A DNA stretch of 7,069 nucleotides from Pseudomonadota bacterium (GTDB lineage: Bacteria; Pseudomonadota; Gammaproteobacteria; UBA4575): the NCBI GenBank assembly GCA_009839635.1, contig VXPJ01000070.1:1-7069 (forward strand), in the 5' to 3' direction. Below the pieces are notes generated by a model. That model was not told the origin of the DNA and searched no databases. It worked only from the letters and a program-made list of their open reading frames with translations. Both the position numbers and the translations under genes were made by a program. Numbering within the stretch: the stretch's first letter is position 1; each line of letters starts with the position of its first letter. Positions 1 through 6,613 of this stretch are shown here, in pieces.

Positions 1-1658
1 AGCAGCTGTATCCCACCGCCAAGATGGCCATCGGCGCGGTCATCGAGATCGGCTTCTACTACGACGTGGACTACGAGCGCTCCTTTACCCCGGAAGACCT
101 GGAAGCCATCGAAAAACGCATGGGCGAGCTGATCGTGCAGGACTACGACGTCATCCGAGAGGTGGTCAGCCGTACCCAGGCAGTGGACACGTTCAGGCAG
201 CGCGACGAAGACTACAAGGTCGAGATCGCCTCGGAGATTCCCGACGATGAAATCATCGCGCTCTACCACCACCAGGAATACACCGACATGTGCCGCGGCC
301 CGCACGTGCCCAACACGCGCCACCTGCGCGCCTTCAAGCTGACCCGCCTGGCGGGCTCCTACTGGCGCGGCGATGCCAGCAACAAGATGCTGCAGCGCAT
401 CTACGGTACGGCCTGGGCTGACAAGAAGCAGCTCAAGCATTACCTGACCCAGCTTGAGGAGGCGCAAAAGCGAGACCACCGCAAGCTCGGCAAGCAGATG
501 GACCTGTTCCACTTCCAGGACGAGGCCCCGGGCATGGTGTTCTGGCACGAGCGCGGGCTGATCCTGTACCAGCAGGTCGAGGCCTACGTTCGCGAGAAGA
601 TCCGTGCATATGGCTACCAGGAGGTGTCCACCCCGCAGATCCTGGACCGAAAGCTGTGGGAGAAGTCCGGGCACTGGGACAAGTTCGGCGACATGATCTT
701 TGCCACGTCCTCGGAAAACCGCGAGTACGCGATCAAGCCGATGAACTGTCCCGGGCATGTGCAGATCTACAACCAGGGCCTGAAGAGTTACCGGGACCTG
801 CCGTTCAAGCTTTCCGAGTTCGGTCTGGTGCACCGCAACGAGCCCTCCGGAACCCTGCACGGCCTGTTGCGCGCCAGACGTTTCGTGCAGGACGACGCAC
901 ATGTTTTCTGCACCCGGACCCAGCTCGCCGCGGAAGTGCGCGAGCTGATCGATCTGACCTTCGAGGTCTACCGGGACTTCGGTTTCGAGAACATCGACCT
1001 GGCTTTCTCGACCCGCCCGGAGCAGCGTGTTGGCGAGGACAACCTCTGGGACGAGGCCGAGGCGGCATTGCAGCAGGTACTGGAGGACCAGGACCTGGAC
1101 TACAAGCTGCAGCCGGGCGAGGGCGCATTCTATGGTCCCAAGATCGAGTTCACGCTGCGCGACAGTATCGGTCGGGTGTGGCAGTGCGGCACGATCCAGG
1201 TGGATTTCTCCATGCCGGGGCGCCTCGATGCCTCCTACGTGGCCGAGGACGGTTCGCGCCAGGTACCGGTCATGATCCACCGTGCGATCCTGGGTTCGCT
1301 CGAGCGTTTCATCGGAATCCTGATCGAGAACTACGCAGGCGATCTGCCGTTCTGGCTGGCGCCGGTGCAGGCGGTTTTGCTCAATATCACGGACCGCCAG
1401 GCAGAGCATGTGCGCTCGGCGGAAGAAATGCTTAGGAATCAAGGCTTCAGGGTGATCTCCGACTTGAGAAATGAAAAGATTGGCTATAAGATTCGAGAGC
1501 ATACGATCACACACATCCCGTACATGCTGGTGGCGGGTGATCGTGAAGTGGCTGCAAATCAGTTGGCCGTTCGTACACGTGGAGGTGAAGACCTGGGGCC
1601 GATGGCACTCGAGGCCATCGCGCAGAGATTCATGGAGCATGGAGTGCGCGGCCATTAA
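1..1658 (+). CDS. thrS: Threonyl-tRNA synthetase, 5'-truncated by window edge
   Basis: This cytoplasmic class II synthetase charges tRNA-Thr and hydrolyses mischarged Ser-tRNA-Thr. The reading frame is open from the window edge, with its first full codon at 3 and TAA at 1656-1658, giving 551 visible codons. Compared with the 642-residue E. coli enzyme about 84 residues are missing: the TGS domain and the HxxxH half of the editing site. The other half, MCRGPH, is present (Cys codon 291-293). The catalytic core follows: KPMNCPGH with the zinc Cys, HRNEPSG of motif 2, QDDAH with the zinc His (codon 900-902), and VMIHRAILGS with the third zinc ligand and motif 3. The C-terminal anticodon-binding domain begins near LAPVQ and includes DLRNEKIGYKIREH. 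The ATG at 24 is internal, because homology continues upstream of it. One oddity is RARRF in motif 2, where E. coli has RVRGF. The last ~200 bases are more AT-rich than the rest. Identity is certain. Confidence 0.97.
   Translation, partial: QLYPTAKMAIGAVIEIGFYYDVDYERSFTPEDLEAIEKRMGELIVQDYDVIREVVSRTQAVDTFRQRDEDYKVEIASEIPDDEIIALYHHQEYTDMCRGPHVPNTRHLRAFKLTRLAGSYWRGDASNKMLQRIYGTAWADKKQLKHYLTQLEEAQKRDHRKLGKQMDLFHFQDEAPGMVFWHERGLILYQQVEAYVREKIRAYGYQEVSTPQILDRKLWEKSGHWDKFGDMIFATSSENREYAIKPMNCPGHVQIYNQGLKSYRDLPFKLSEFGLVHRNEPSGTLHGLLRARRFVQDDAHVFCTRTQLAAEVRELIDLTFEVYRDFGFENIDLAFSTRPEQRVGEDNLWDEAEAALQQVLEDQDLDYKLQPGEGAFYGPKIEFTLRDSIGRVWQCGTIQVDFSMPGRLDASYVAEDGSRQVPVMIHRAILGSLERFIGILIENYAGDLPFWLAPVQAVLLNITDRQAEHVRSAEEMLRNQGFRVISDLRNEKIGYKIREHTITHIPYMLVAGDREVAANQLAVRTRGGEDLGPMALEAIAQRFMEHGVRGH
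1464..1490 (+). promoter_or_regulatory. Candidate internal promoter for infC within thrS
   Basis: TTGAGA (1464-1469, five of six to the -35 consensus) and TATAAG (1485-1490, five of six to the -10 consensus) are separated by 15 bases, which is shorter than the preferred 17. They lie about 185 bases before infC. The codons here (TTG AGA AAT, ATT) depart from the G/C-ending codons used in the rest of thrS, as if DNA-level constraint acted on them. In E. coli, infC is also served by promoters inside thrS. The short spacer and the conserved protein motif in this stretch keep confidence low. Confidence 0.3.
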
Positions 1659-1663
1659 TTTTT

Positions 1664-1679
1664 GGAGGACCGGAATATT
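1664..1679 (+). promoter_or_regulatory. infC ribosome binding site with ATT start codon
   Basis: A GGAGG Shine-Dalgarno core (1664-1668) is followed after 8 bases by an in-frame ATT (1677-1679). AUU initiation is the known hallmark of infC in E. coli and relatives: IF3 discriminates against this codon and so represses its own synthesis when abundant. The in-frame TTG at 1662 overlaps the Shine-Dalgarno itself and cannot use it, and no ATG or GTG lies nearby in frame. Confidence 0.88.
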
Positions 1680-2198
1680 AGCGTAGCGAAAGTAACCCGA
1701 TTGAATGATGAAATTACCGGGCAGGAAGTCCGACTGATCGGACTGGACGGCGAGAACGTGGGAGTAGTGGCCATCAGCGAGGCCCAGCAGATTGCACAGG
1801 ACGCCGACCTTGACCTGGTAGAGATTGCCCCGAACGCCACCCCTCCCGTTTGCCGGGTCATGGACTACGGCAAGTTCAAGTTTCAGCAAAGCAAGAAGGC
1901 CCAGGTGGCCAGAAAGAAGCAGAAACTGATCCATGTGAAGGAAATCAAGTTCCGCCCAGGTACGGAGGAAGGCGATTATCAGGTTAAGATGAGAAAGATC
2001 ACCGAATTTTTAACGAACGGCGACAAGACCAAGGTGACCGTTCGCTTCCGGGGCCGGGAGATGATGCATCAGGAATTGGGGGGCGTGTTGCTGGACCGCA
2101 TCGAGAAGGACCTGGAGCCCTACGGCGAAGTGGAACAACGACCCAAAATGGAAGGACGCCAACTGGTCATGGTGTTCACCCCGCTGCGAAAAAAATGA
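1677..2198 (+). CDS. infC: Translation initiation factor IF-3
   Basis: IF3 binds the 30S subunit, prevents premature joining of 50S and enforces correct start codon and initiator tRNA selection. From the ATT start the product is 173 residues, close to the usual ~180. The N-terminal domain covers roughly residues 1-75, with EVRLIG near its start and the family signature region LDLVEIAPNATPPVCRVMDYGK. A basic, lysine-rich linker (QQSKKAQVARKKQK) follows. The C-terminal domain starts near IHVKEIKFRPG and contains KVTVRFRGREM and the closing QLVMVFTPLRKK. The stop is TGA at 2196-2198. The N-terminus before LNDEI is short but within family variation. The gene sits 18 bases after thrS and 19 before rpmI, the standard order. 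An automatic start call at TTG 1662 would add five spurious residues. Autoregulation through AUU is established for E. coli and inferred here. Confidence 0.95.
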   Translation: MSVAKVTRLNDEITGQEVRLIGLDGENVGVVAISEAQQIAQDADLDLVEIAPNATPPVCRVMDYGKFKFQQSKKAQVARKKQKLIHVKEIKFRPGTEEGDYQVKMRKITEFLTNGDKTKVTVRFRGREMMHQELGGVLLDRIEKDLEPYGEVEQRPKMEGRQLVMVFTPLRKK

Positions 2199-2217
2199 AT
2201 CCGTCAGGAATACAGAC

Positions 2218-2415
2218 ATGCCAAAACTAAAGACAAACCGTGGCGCAGCCAAGCGCTTCAAGAAAACCGCAGGCGGTGGCTACAAGCGCATCCAGTCCCA
2301 TGCCCGTCACATCCTGACGAAGAAAAGCACCAAGCGTAAACGCCAGCTGCGCGCAGGCACGACCATTGCAGACGCGGACGTGAAATCCGTACGGCAGATG
2401 CTGCCCTACGCATGA
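2218..2415 (+). CDS. rpmI: 50S ribosomal protein L35
   Basis: L35 is a small, very basic 65-residue protein of the large subunit that binds 23S rRNA. The sequence is a full-length match to the family: it opens with MPKLKTNRGAAKRFKKT, carries the conserved SHARHILTKKSTKRKRQLR core, and ends VRQMLPYA. An AGGAA Shine-Dalgarno (2206-2210) lies 7 bases before the ATG. Only 19 bases separate it from infC and 32 from rplT, consistent with one infC-rpmI-rplT transcript. In E. coli, L20 represses translation of rpmI and rplT through an mRNA structure between infC and rpmI; the gap here is too short for an operator of that size in the same place. Confidence 0.97.
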   Translation: MPKLKTNRGAAKRFKKTAGGGYKRIQSHARHILTKKSTKRKRQLRAGTTIADADVKSVRQMLPYA

Positions 2416-2447
2416 CACGCGTGACCTAAGGAAACCCGGAGACAACG

Positions 2448-2801
2448 ATGCCAAGAGCAAAGAGGGCCGTAGTGGCACGAGCCCGACACAAGAAAATCCT
2501 GGCCAAGGCCAAGGGATATTACGGTGCCCGCAGCAACACCTTTCGTGTAGCCAAGCAGGCGGTGATCAAGGCGGGGCAGTATGCCTACCGTGACCGCAGG
2601 CAGCGAAAGCGCCAGTTCCGATCCCTGTGGATCGTGCGCATCAATGCCGCTGCACGACAGTTCGGTCTGTCGTACAGCCGTCTGATGGACGGGCTGAACA
2701 AGGCTTCCGTGCAAATTGACCGCAAGGTGTTGGCAGACCTGGCCGTTCATGATATCGATACGTTTGGCAAAATCGCCGAAAGGGCGAAGGCAAGCTTGTA
2801 G
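2448..2801 (+). CDS. rplT: 50S ribosomal protein L20
   Basis: L20 is an early-assembly protein that binds 23S rRNA and is required for the first steps of 50S formation. The product has 117 residues, about the normal length. The long basic N-terminal arm is rich in Arg and Lys (MPRAKRAVVARARHKKIL, then GYYGARSNTFRVAKQAV), followed by RDRRQRKRQFRSLWI. The C-terminal globular RNA-binding domain begins near RINAAARQ and includes the characteristic YSRLMDGL. GGAGA (2438-2442) stands 5 bases before the ATG, with a second purine-rich AAGGAAA just upstream. The stop is TAG at 2799-2801. In E. coli and Bacillus, L20 is the autogenous repressor of this operon. The gene is followed by the 107-base spacer with a terminator-like hairpin. 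Confidence 0.97.
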   Translation: MPRAKRAVVARARHKKILAKAKGYYGARSNTFRVAKQAVIKAGQYAYRDRRQRKRQFRSLWIVRINAAARQFGLSYSRLMDGLNKASVQIDRKVLADLAVHDIDTFGKIAERAKASL

Positions 2802-2849
2802 GTTTAGCTGAATGCCGTTGATGGTTGCATAACCGCCGGTGAAGGTTTC

Positions 2850-2909
2850 GTGAAAGGGAAAGGCTTTGCCTTTCCCTTTTTGTTTGAACCCTGGGTGTTG
2901 ACGAACTGA
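2850..2909 (+). CDS. Candidate Phe-rich leader peptide before pheS
   Basis: A GTG-initiated frame of 19 codons would give MKGKGFAFPFLFEPWVLTN. It contains four Phe codons, all TTT, at 2865, 2871, 2877 and 2883. It reads straight through the terminator hairpin, and its TGA (2907-2909) overlaps the pheS ATG (2909-2911) as TGATG. A weak ribosome site is possible: GGTGAAGG at 2838-2845. E. coli has the Phe-rich PheM leader peptide in the same intergenic position, where ribosome stalling on Phe codons controls pheST attenuation. In pheM-type control, however, the Phe codons precede the terminator rather than lying in its loop and 3' arm. The repeated Lys/Gly then Phe pattern could simply follow from translating the palindrome. 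Treat this as a hypothesis. Confidence 0.3.
   Translation: MKGKGFAFPFLFEPWVLTN
2853..2885 (+). terminator. Intrinsic terminator or attenuator between rplT and pheS
   Basis: The arms AAAGGGAAAGGC (2853-2864) and GCCTTTCCCTTT (2868-2879) are perfectly complementary over 12 bp around a TTT loop. The T-run at 2877-2881 continues as TTTTTGTTT through 2885. This is a textbook Rho-independent terminator. It lies 51 bases after rplT and 23 before pheS, where E. coli has the pheST attenuator. It could partly end the thrS-infC-rpmI-rplT transcript or be conditionally bypassed into pheST. No strong competing antiterminator pairing is visible. The only alternatives upstream are weak 4-bp helices in which AACC (2831-2834) can pair with GGTT on either side (2823-2826 or 2844-2847). 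Confidence 0.85.
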
Positions 2910-3910
2910 TGACTGATCTTGATTCCCTGGAGGCTGCGGCCCTTGGAGAGATCCAGACGGCCCAAGATGCCGATGCCCTGGATGCCGTGCGCGTGCGCTA
3001 TCTTGGAAAAAAGGGCGTGCTGACGGAAAGGCTCAAGACACTGGGCACACTGCCAAGTGACGAGCGCCCGTCCGCCGGGCAGCAAATCAACCGCATCAAG
3101 TCCAGTCTTCAGCAGGCGATCGCCGAGAAGAAATCCGGCTTCGAGCAGTCCGACCTGCAACACCGGCTGGGTCGCGAAGCCCTGGATGTCACCCTGCCGG
3201 GGCGCCGCCAGGACCTCGGCAGCCTGCACCCGGTTACGCACACGCGGATCCGCATCCGCGAGTATTTCGAGCGGTTCGGATTCTCGGTGGAAGAGGGGCC
3301 CGAGGTGGAGGACGAGTTCCACAATTTCGAAGCCCTGAACATCCCGGCACATCATCCTGCACGGGCCATGCATGACACCTTTTACTTCGGCGACGGCATG
3401 CTGTTGCGAACGCACACCTCATCGGTGCAGATCCGCTACATGCAACACAACAGCCCGCCCCTTCGCATCATCGCACCCGGCCGGGTGTACCGCTGCGACT
3501 CGGATCCGACCCACAGCCCCATGTTTCACCAGGTCGAGGGCCTGCTGGTCGATGAGCACACGTCCTTCGCACATCTGAAGAGCATGCTGGTCAAGTTCCT
3601 GCAGACCTTTTTTGAAGATGAAGCCCTGCAGGTCCGGTTTAGGCCGTCGTATTTCCCGTTCACCGAGCCCTCGGCGGAAATCGACGTCGCCATACCCGGT
3701 TCCGAGCCCGGGAATCTGCGTTGGCTCGAGATACTGGGATGCGGCATGGTGCATCCTGCGGTGTTCGAGCAGGTTGGCATCGACGCAAAGCGCTACCGCG
3801 GATATGCGTTCGGCATGGGCGTTGAGCGCCTCGCCATGCTGCGCTACCAGATCGATGATTTGCGCCTGTTCTTCGAAAACGATCTGCGTTTTCTCAAGCA
3901 GTTCGCATGA
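2909..3910 (+). CDS. pheS: Phenylalanyl-tRNA synthetase alpha subunit
   Basis: This is the catalytic subunit of the (alpha-beta)2 enzyme that charges tRNA-Phe. The product has 333 residues, close to the 327 of E. coli. The N-terminal ~85 residues form the tRNA-binding coiled coil, with VRYLGKKGVLTERL and DERPSAGQQIN. The class II core includes HPARAMHDTFYF, LLRTHTSSVQIRYM, motif 2 GRVYRCDSDPTHSPMFHQVEG, RFRPSYFPFTEPSAE, LEILGCGMVHP and motif 3 YAFGMGVERLAMLRY. The Ala in YAFGMG, which in E. coli sets amino acid specificity, is unchanged. The start is set by N-terminal alignment to E. coli. No good Shine-Dalgarno is seen; the nearest purine run, GGGTG, ends 11 bases upstream. Initiation may instead be coupled to the overlapping upstream small frame. 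pheT follows after 10 bases. Confidence 0.97.
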   Translation: MTDLDSLEAAALGEIQTAQDADALDAVRVRYLGKKGVLTERLKTLGTLPSDERPSAGQQINRIKSSLQQAIAEKKSGFEQSDLQHRLGREALDVTLPGRRQDLGSLHPVTHTRIRIREYFERFGFSVEEGPEVEDEFHNFEALNIPAHHPARAMHDTFYFGDGMLLRTHTSSVQIRYMQHNSPPLRIIAPGRVYRCDSDPTHSPMFHQVEGLLVDEHTSFAHLKSMLVKFLQTFFEDEALQVRFRPSYFPFTEPSAEIDVAIPGSEPGNLRWLEILGCGMVHPAVFEQVGIDAKRYRGYAFGMGVERLAMLRYQIDDLRLFFENDLRFLKQFA

Positions 3911-3920
3911 GGTTAACGAC

Positions 3921-6308
3921 ATGCAGGTAAGCGAACGCTGGTTACGCGAATGGGTGGACCCGTCCACCGACACGCAGCATCTTGCCGAGGTGCTGACCAT
4001 GGCCGGGCTCGAGGTCGACAGCCTCTCGCCGGCAGCCCCCGCATTTTCGAACGTCGTGACCGCAAAAATCACGGCCCTCGATTCGCACACCGAGGACGGG
4101 AAATACCATGTGTGCCAGGTCGACGATGGCTCCGGAGAGCCGCTCACCGTGGTGTGCGCGGCGGGCAATGTGCGGGCCGGAATGATGACAGCACTGGCAC
4201 GAGTCGGGGCCCGACTGCCGGGCGGCACCGACATCGAGGCAAAAACACTGCACGGGGTGGAGTCCACGGGGATGCTTTGCTCCTTCGCGGAACTGGGACT
4301 GGCCGAGGCATCCGAGGGGATCATCGAGTTGCCCGAGGCCTGTGATCCCGGCACCGACCTCCATGAATACCTGAAGCTCGACGATACCATCATCGACATC
4401 GACCTGACGCCCAACCGTGCGGATTGTCTCAGCGTTCAAGGGCTGGCCCGGGAAGTGTCGGCATTGCTTGAGTCACCAATCGATGAGGTAACGAGCCCGA
4501 CGATTGAGGCCTCGACCGATACGGTGTTCCCGGTCTCGATCAAAGCACCCGAGGCTTGCGCGCGCTATGTCGGGCGGGCTATCACGGGGGTGGCAGGGGA
4601 CACTGCGAGCCCCCTGTGGATGCAAGAGAAATTACGCCGCAGCGGGCTGCGTGCGGTTAATGCCGTCACCGACATCACCAATTATGTGATGCTGGAACTC
4701 GGCCAGCCCATGCATGCCTTCGATCTGGACAAGCTCGATTCCGGGATTGTCGTTCGCTTCGCACGGGCCTCGGAGTCCCTGCACCTGCTCAATGGCCAGG
4801 AAGTTGCCTTGTCCGCGGACGAACTGGTGATTGCGGATGCCGAAAGTCCACTGGCCCTGGCCGGCATCATGGGAGGTGAGCGTTCCTGCGTCGGGGACCA
4901 AACGCACGCGGTGTTCCTAGAAGCCGCCTGGTTTCACCCGCGCGCACTTGCCGGGATTGCACGAAGACACGGCTTGCATACGGATTCCTCGCACCGCTTC
5001 GAGCGCGGCGTTGACCCGGACCTGGCGCATCTCGCCATGCAGCGGGCCACCCAGCTGATTCTTGAGATCGCAGGCGGGGAAGCCGGTCCTGTGGTCTGCG
5101 AGGAAGATATCGCGCGCCTGCCGCAAACTGCGGAAATCGAGCTTGAGTGTTCCCGGGCGAAGGACCTGCTGGGGATCGAGCTGTCCGCCGATGAAATCGA
5201 GAAGTTGCTGGTTCGCCTGCAGTGCCAGGTCCAGCGCTCCGGGGAACGCCTGCACGTAGTTCCTCCCGGATTTCGCACTGACCTCGCCATCGAGGCCGAC
5301 CTGATCGAGGAGATTGCACGCCTGAAGGGGTACGAGGCTATCCCGCTGACCTATGAGGAGTCTATCTCCCTGGATACCCGGGGCCAGGTGGCACACACCA
5401 GGCCCTTCGAATCGATGAAGCAGGCGCTGGTGGGCAGCGGCTACAGCGAGATCATCTCGTTCAGCTTCGTGAGCCAGGAGATGGAAGCCCTGTTCAATCC
5501 GGAGCACCAGGCCAAGGCCCTGGAAAACCCGATCTCGCAGGAACTGTCGGTGATGCGCAGCAGTCTCTGGCCCGGCCTGGTGCAGGCAGCCATGCACAAT
5601 TTCAACCGCCAGCAAGAGCGCATCCGCTTCTTCGAGCACGGGCTGCAGTTTTGCCAGACCCCGGAGGGCCTTTTGCAGCGCCCGGTCCTGGCCGGGCTGA
5701 TCTGCGGAAATTGTGAACCCGAGCAGTGGGGTGCTGCCCCGAGAGAGGTCGACTTCTACGATCTCAAGGGCGACGTGGAACGGCTTTTGGAGGTGGCTCG
5801 GCTGCCACAGGATGAGTTCCGGGTTTCTCCTCTGGAAGAGCCGGCCCTGCACCCGGGGCAGGCCGCGAAAATCCTGCACGGCGATGCGATGCTGGCCCGA
5901 TTCGGCGCCCTGCATCCGCACATCCAGACCGTCCTCGAAATCAGCCAGACGGTGTACCTGTTCGAGCTGCAGCTGGGTGAAATTTCGCAGCGCTTGCCTG
6001 AGCCGGTGTTCCGTTCGCTGTCGAAATACCCGCTGATCCGCCGGGACCTCACCCTGATCGTGGACGAGGCCGTGAGTGCCGCTGAGATCTGCTCAAACAT
6101 TGAACAAATGCAAATCCCCATTCTGCAGCATGTGGGAATCTTCAGCGTGTATACCGGAAAGGGTATAAAAAAAGGGAAGAAAAGCATATCTTTAGGCTTG
6201 ATTTTGCAAGAGTTTTCACGCACCCTTACAGACAAAGAAGTAGAACAAACCATCACATCAATTGTTTCCCAACTTGAACACCAGGTTGGAGCGGGGATGA
6301 GAAGCTAA
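3921..6308 (+). CDS. pheT: Phenylalanyl-tRNA synthetase beta subunit
   Basis: The beta subunit binds and positions tRNA-Phe and hydrolyses mischarged Tyr-tRNA-Phe. The product has 795 residues, the same length as E. coli PheT. Domains in order are: B1 with MQVSERWLREWVDPS; the EMAP/OB-type tRNA-binding fold (about 40-150) with LTVVCAAGNVRAGM; the segment with DIDLTPNRADCLSV; the B3/B4 editing domain (about 210-390) with DITNYVMLELGQPMHAFD, GIMGGERS and RRHGLHTDSSHRFERGVDP; B5 (about 400-475) with VVPPGFRTDLAIEADLIEE; the inactive synthetase-like core with NRQQERIRFFEHGL and DFYDLKGDVE; and the C-terminal FDX-ACB anticodon-binding domain from about 700 with KYPLIRRDLTLIVD and YTGKGIKKGKKS. GAGG (3909-3912), overlapping the pheS stop, sits 8 bases before the ATG. 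The frame is open upstream of that ATG inside pheS, but only the ATG at 3921 fits the family. The last ~200 bases are AT-rich with rare codons. Confidence 0.97.
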   Translation: MQVSERWLREWVDPSTDTQHLAEVLTMAGLEVDSLSPAAPAFSNVVTAKITALDSHTEDGKYHVCQVDDGSGEPLTVVCAAGNVRAGMMTALARVGARLPGGTDIEAKTLHGVESTGMLCSFAELGLAEASEGIIELPEACDPGTDLHEYLKLDDTIIDIDLTPNRADCLSVQGLAREVSALLESPIDEVTSPTIEASTDTVFPVSIKAPEACARYVGRAITGVAGDTASPLWMQEKLRRSGLRAVNAVTDITNYVMLELGQPMHAFDLDKLDSGIVVRFARASESLHLLNGQEVALSADELVIADAESPLALAGIMGGERSCVGDQTHAVFLEAAWFHPRALAGIARRHGLHTDSSHRFERGVDPDLAHLAMQRATQLILEIAGGEAGPVVCEEDIARLPQTAEIELECSRAKDLLGIELSADEIEKLLVRLQCQVQRSGERLHVVPPGFRTDLAIEADLIEEIARLKGYEAIPLTYEESISLDTRGQVAHTRPFESMKQALVGSGYSEIISFSFVSQEMEALFNPEHQAKALENPISQELSVMRSSLWPGLVQAAMHNFNRQQERIRFFEHGLQFCQTPEGLLQRPVLAGLICGNCEPEQWGAAPREVDFYDLKGDVERLLEVARLPQDEFRVSPLEEPALHPGQAAKILHGDAMLARFGALHPHIQTVLEISQTVYLFELQLGEISQRLPEPVFRSLSKYPLIRRDLTLIVDEAVSAAEICSNIEQMQIPILQHVGIFSVYTGKGIKKGKKSISLGLILQEFSRTLTDKEVEQTITSIVSQLEHQVGAGMRS
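6141..6169 (+). promoter_or_regulatory. Weak candidate promoter for ihfA within pheT
   Basis: TATAAA (6164-6169, five of six to -10) has TTCAGC (6141-6146, three of six to -35) 17 bases upstream. It falls at the start of an AT-rich stretch (about 6160-6270) that uses codons rare elsewhere here (ATA, TTA, TCT, TCA). In E. coli, ihfA has its own promoter in the end of pheT, under LexA and IHF control; no LexA box was recognised here. The A-rich codons also encode a conserved Gly-Lys loop, so the match may be fortuitous. Confidence 0.2.
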
Positions 6309-6313
6309 GTGCG

Positions 6314-6613
6314 ATGGCGCTGACCAAAGCCCAAATGGCTGAGAATCTGTTTGAGGAGTTGGGCCTCAACAAACGCGAGGCCAAGGAACTCGTCGAAGTC
6401 TTTTTTGAAGAAGTCCGGAATGCCTTGGAGCAAAGCCGCGAAGTTAAGCTCTCCGGTTTTGGCAACTTCATCTTGCGGGACAAGAACCAACGTCCCGGAC
6501 GGAACCCCAAGACCGGTGAGGAAATCCCGATTTCTGCCAGGCGTGTGGTGACCTTCCGTCCCGGGCAGAAGTTGAAAGCAAGAGTCGAGGCGTATGTTGG
6601 AAATCAGCAATAA
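6314..6613 (+). CDS. ihfA: Integration host factor subunit alpha
   Basis: IHF-alpha pairs with IHF-beta (not in the window) to bend DNA sharply at specific sites in recombination, replication and transcription. The product has 99 residues, the family length, and is very close to E. coli IhfA. It has the N-terminal helical dimer body (MALTKAQMAENLFEELGLNK, then REAKELVEVFFEEVRNAL), the KLSGFGNFILRDKNQRPGRN stretch entering the beta arm with the DNA-intercalating Pro (NQRPGRNPKTGE), and the IPISARRVVTFRPGQKLK saddle. The RPGRNPKTGEEIPI pattern and overall similarity point to the alpha subunit rather than HU or IHF-beta. The ATG is 5 bases after the pheT stop. Only a weak GAGAAG (6299-6304) precedes it, so translation may be coupled to pheT. 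The last 20 bases overlap the next gene. Confidence 0.97.
   Translation: MALTKAQMAENLFEELGLNKREAKELVEVFFEEVRNALEQSREVKLSGFGNFILRDKNQRPGRNPKTGEEIPISARRVVTFRPGQKLKARVEAYVGNQQ

Noticed and set aside
24..26. ATG as the start of thrS
   Set aside because: ThrRS homology continues upstream to the window edge (QLYPTAK precedes it), and the TGS domain and HxxxH motif must lie before the window.
1662..1664. TTG as the infC start
   Set aside because: It overlaps the GGAGG that serves the ATT at 1677 and has no ribosome site of its own.
2812..2832. ATG-started mini-frame MPLMVA in the rplT-pheS spacer as the pheST leader peptide
   Set aside because: It has no Phe codons and no Shine-Dalgarno, and ends well before the hairpin.
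2898..2903. TTGACG as a -35 box for a pheS promoter
   Set aside because: No -10-like hexamer lies 16-18 bases downstream, and transcription would begin inside pheS.
2804..3415. Minus-strand open frame over pheS and the spacer, and similar long minus-strand frames over pheT and ihfA
   Set aside because: They are antisense shadows of well-identified genes in GC-rich DNA, with no recognisable domains or ribosome sites.
3612..3920. Long in-frame extension upstream of pheT
   Set aside because: It lies in another frame of pheS, and its translation shows no PheT homology until the ATG at 3921, which has its own GAGG.
6256..6268. IHF binding site upstream of ihfA
   Set aside because: It carries two mismatches to a degenerate consensus in an AT-rich patch, too weak to list as a feature; mentioned only as part of the AT-rich patch finding.
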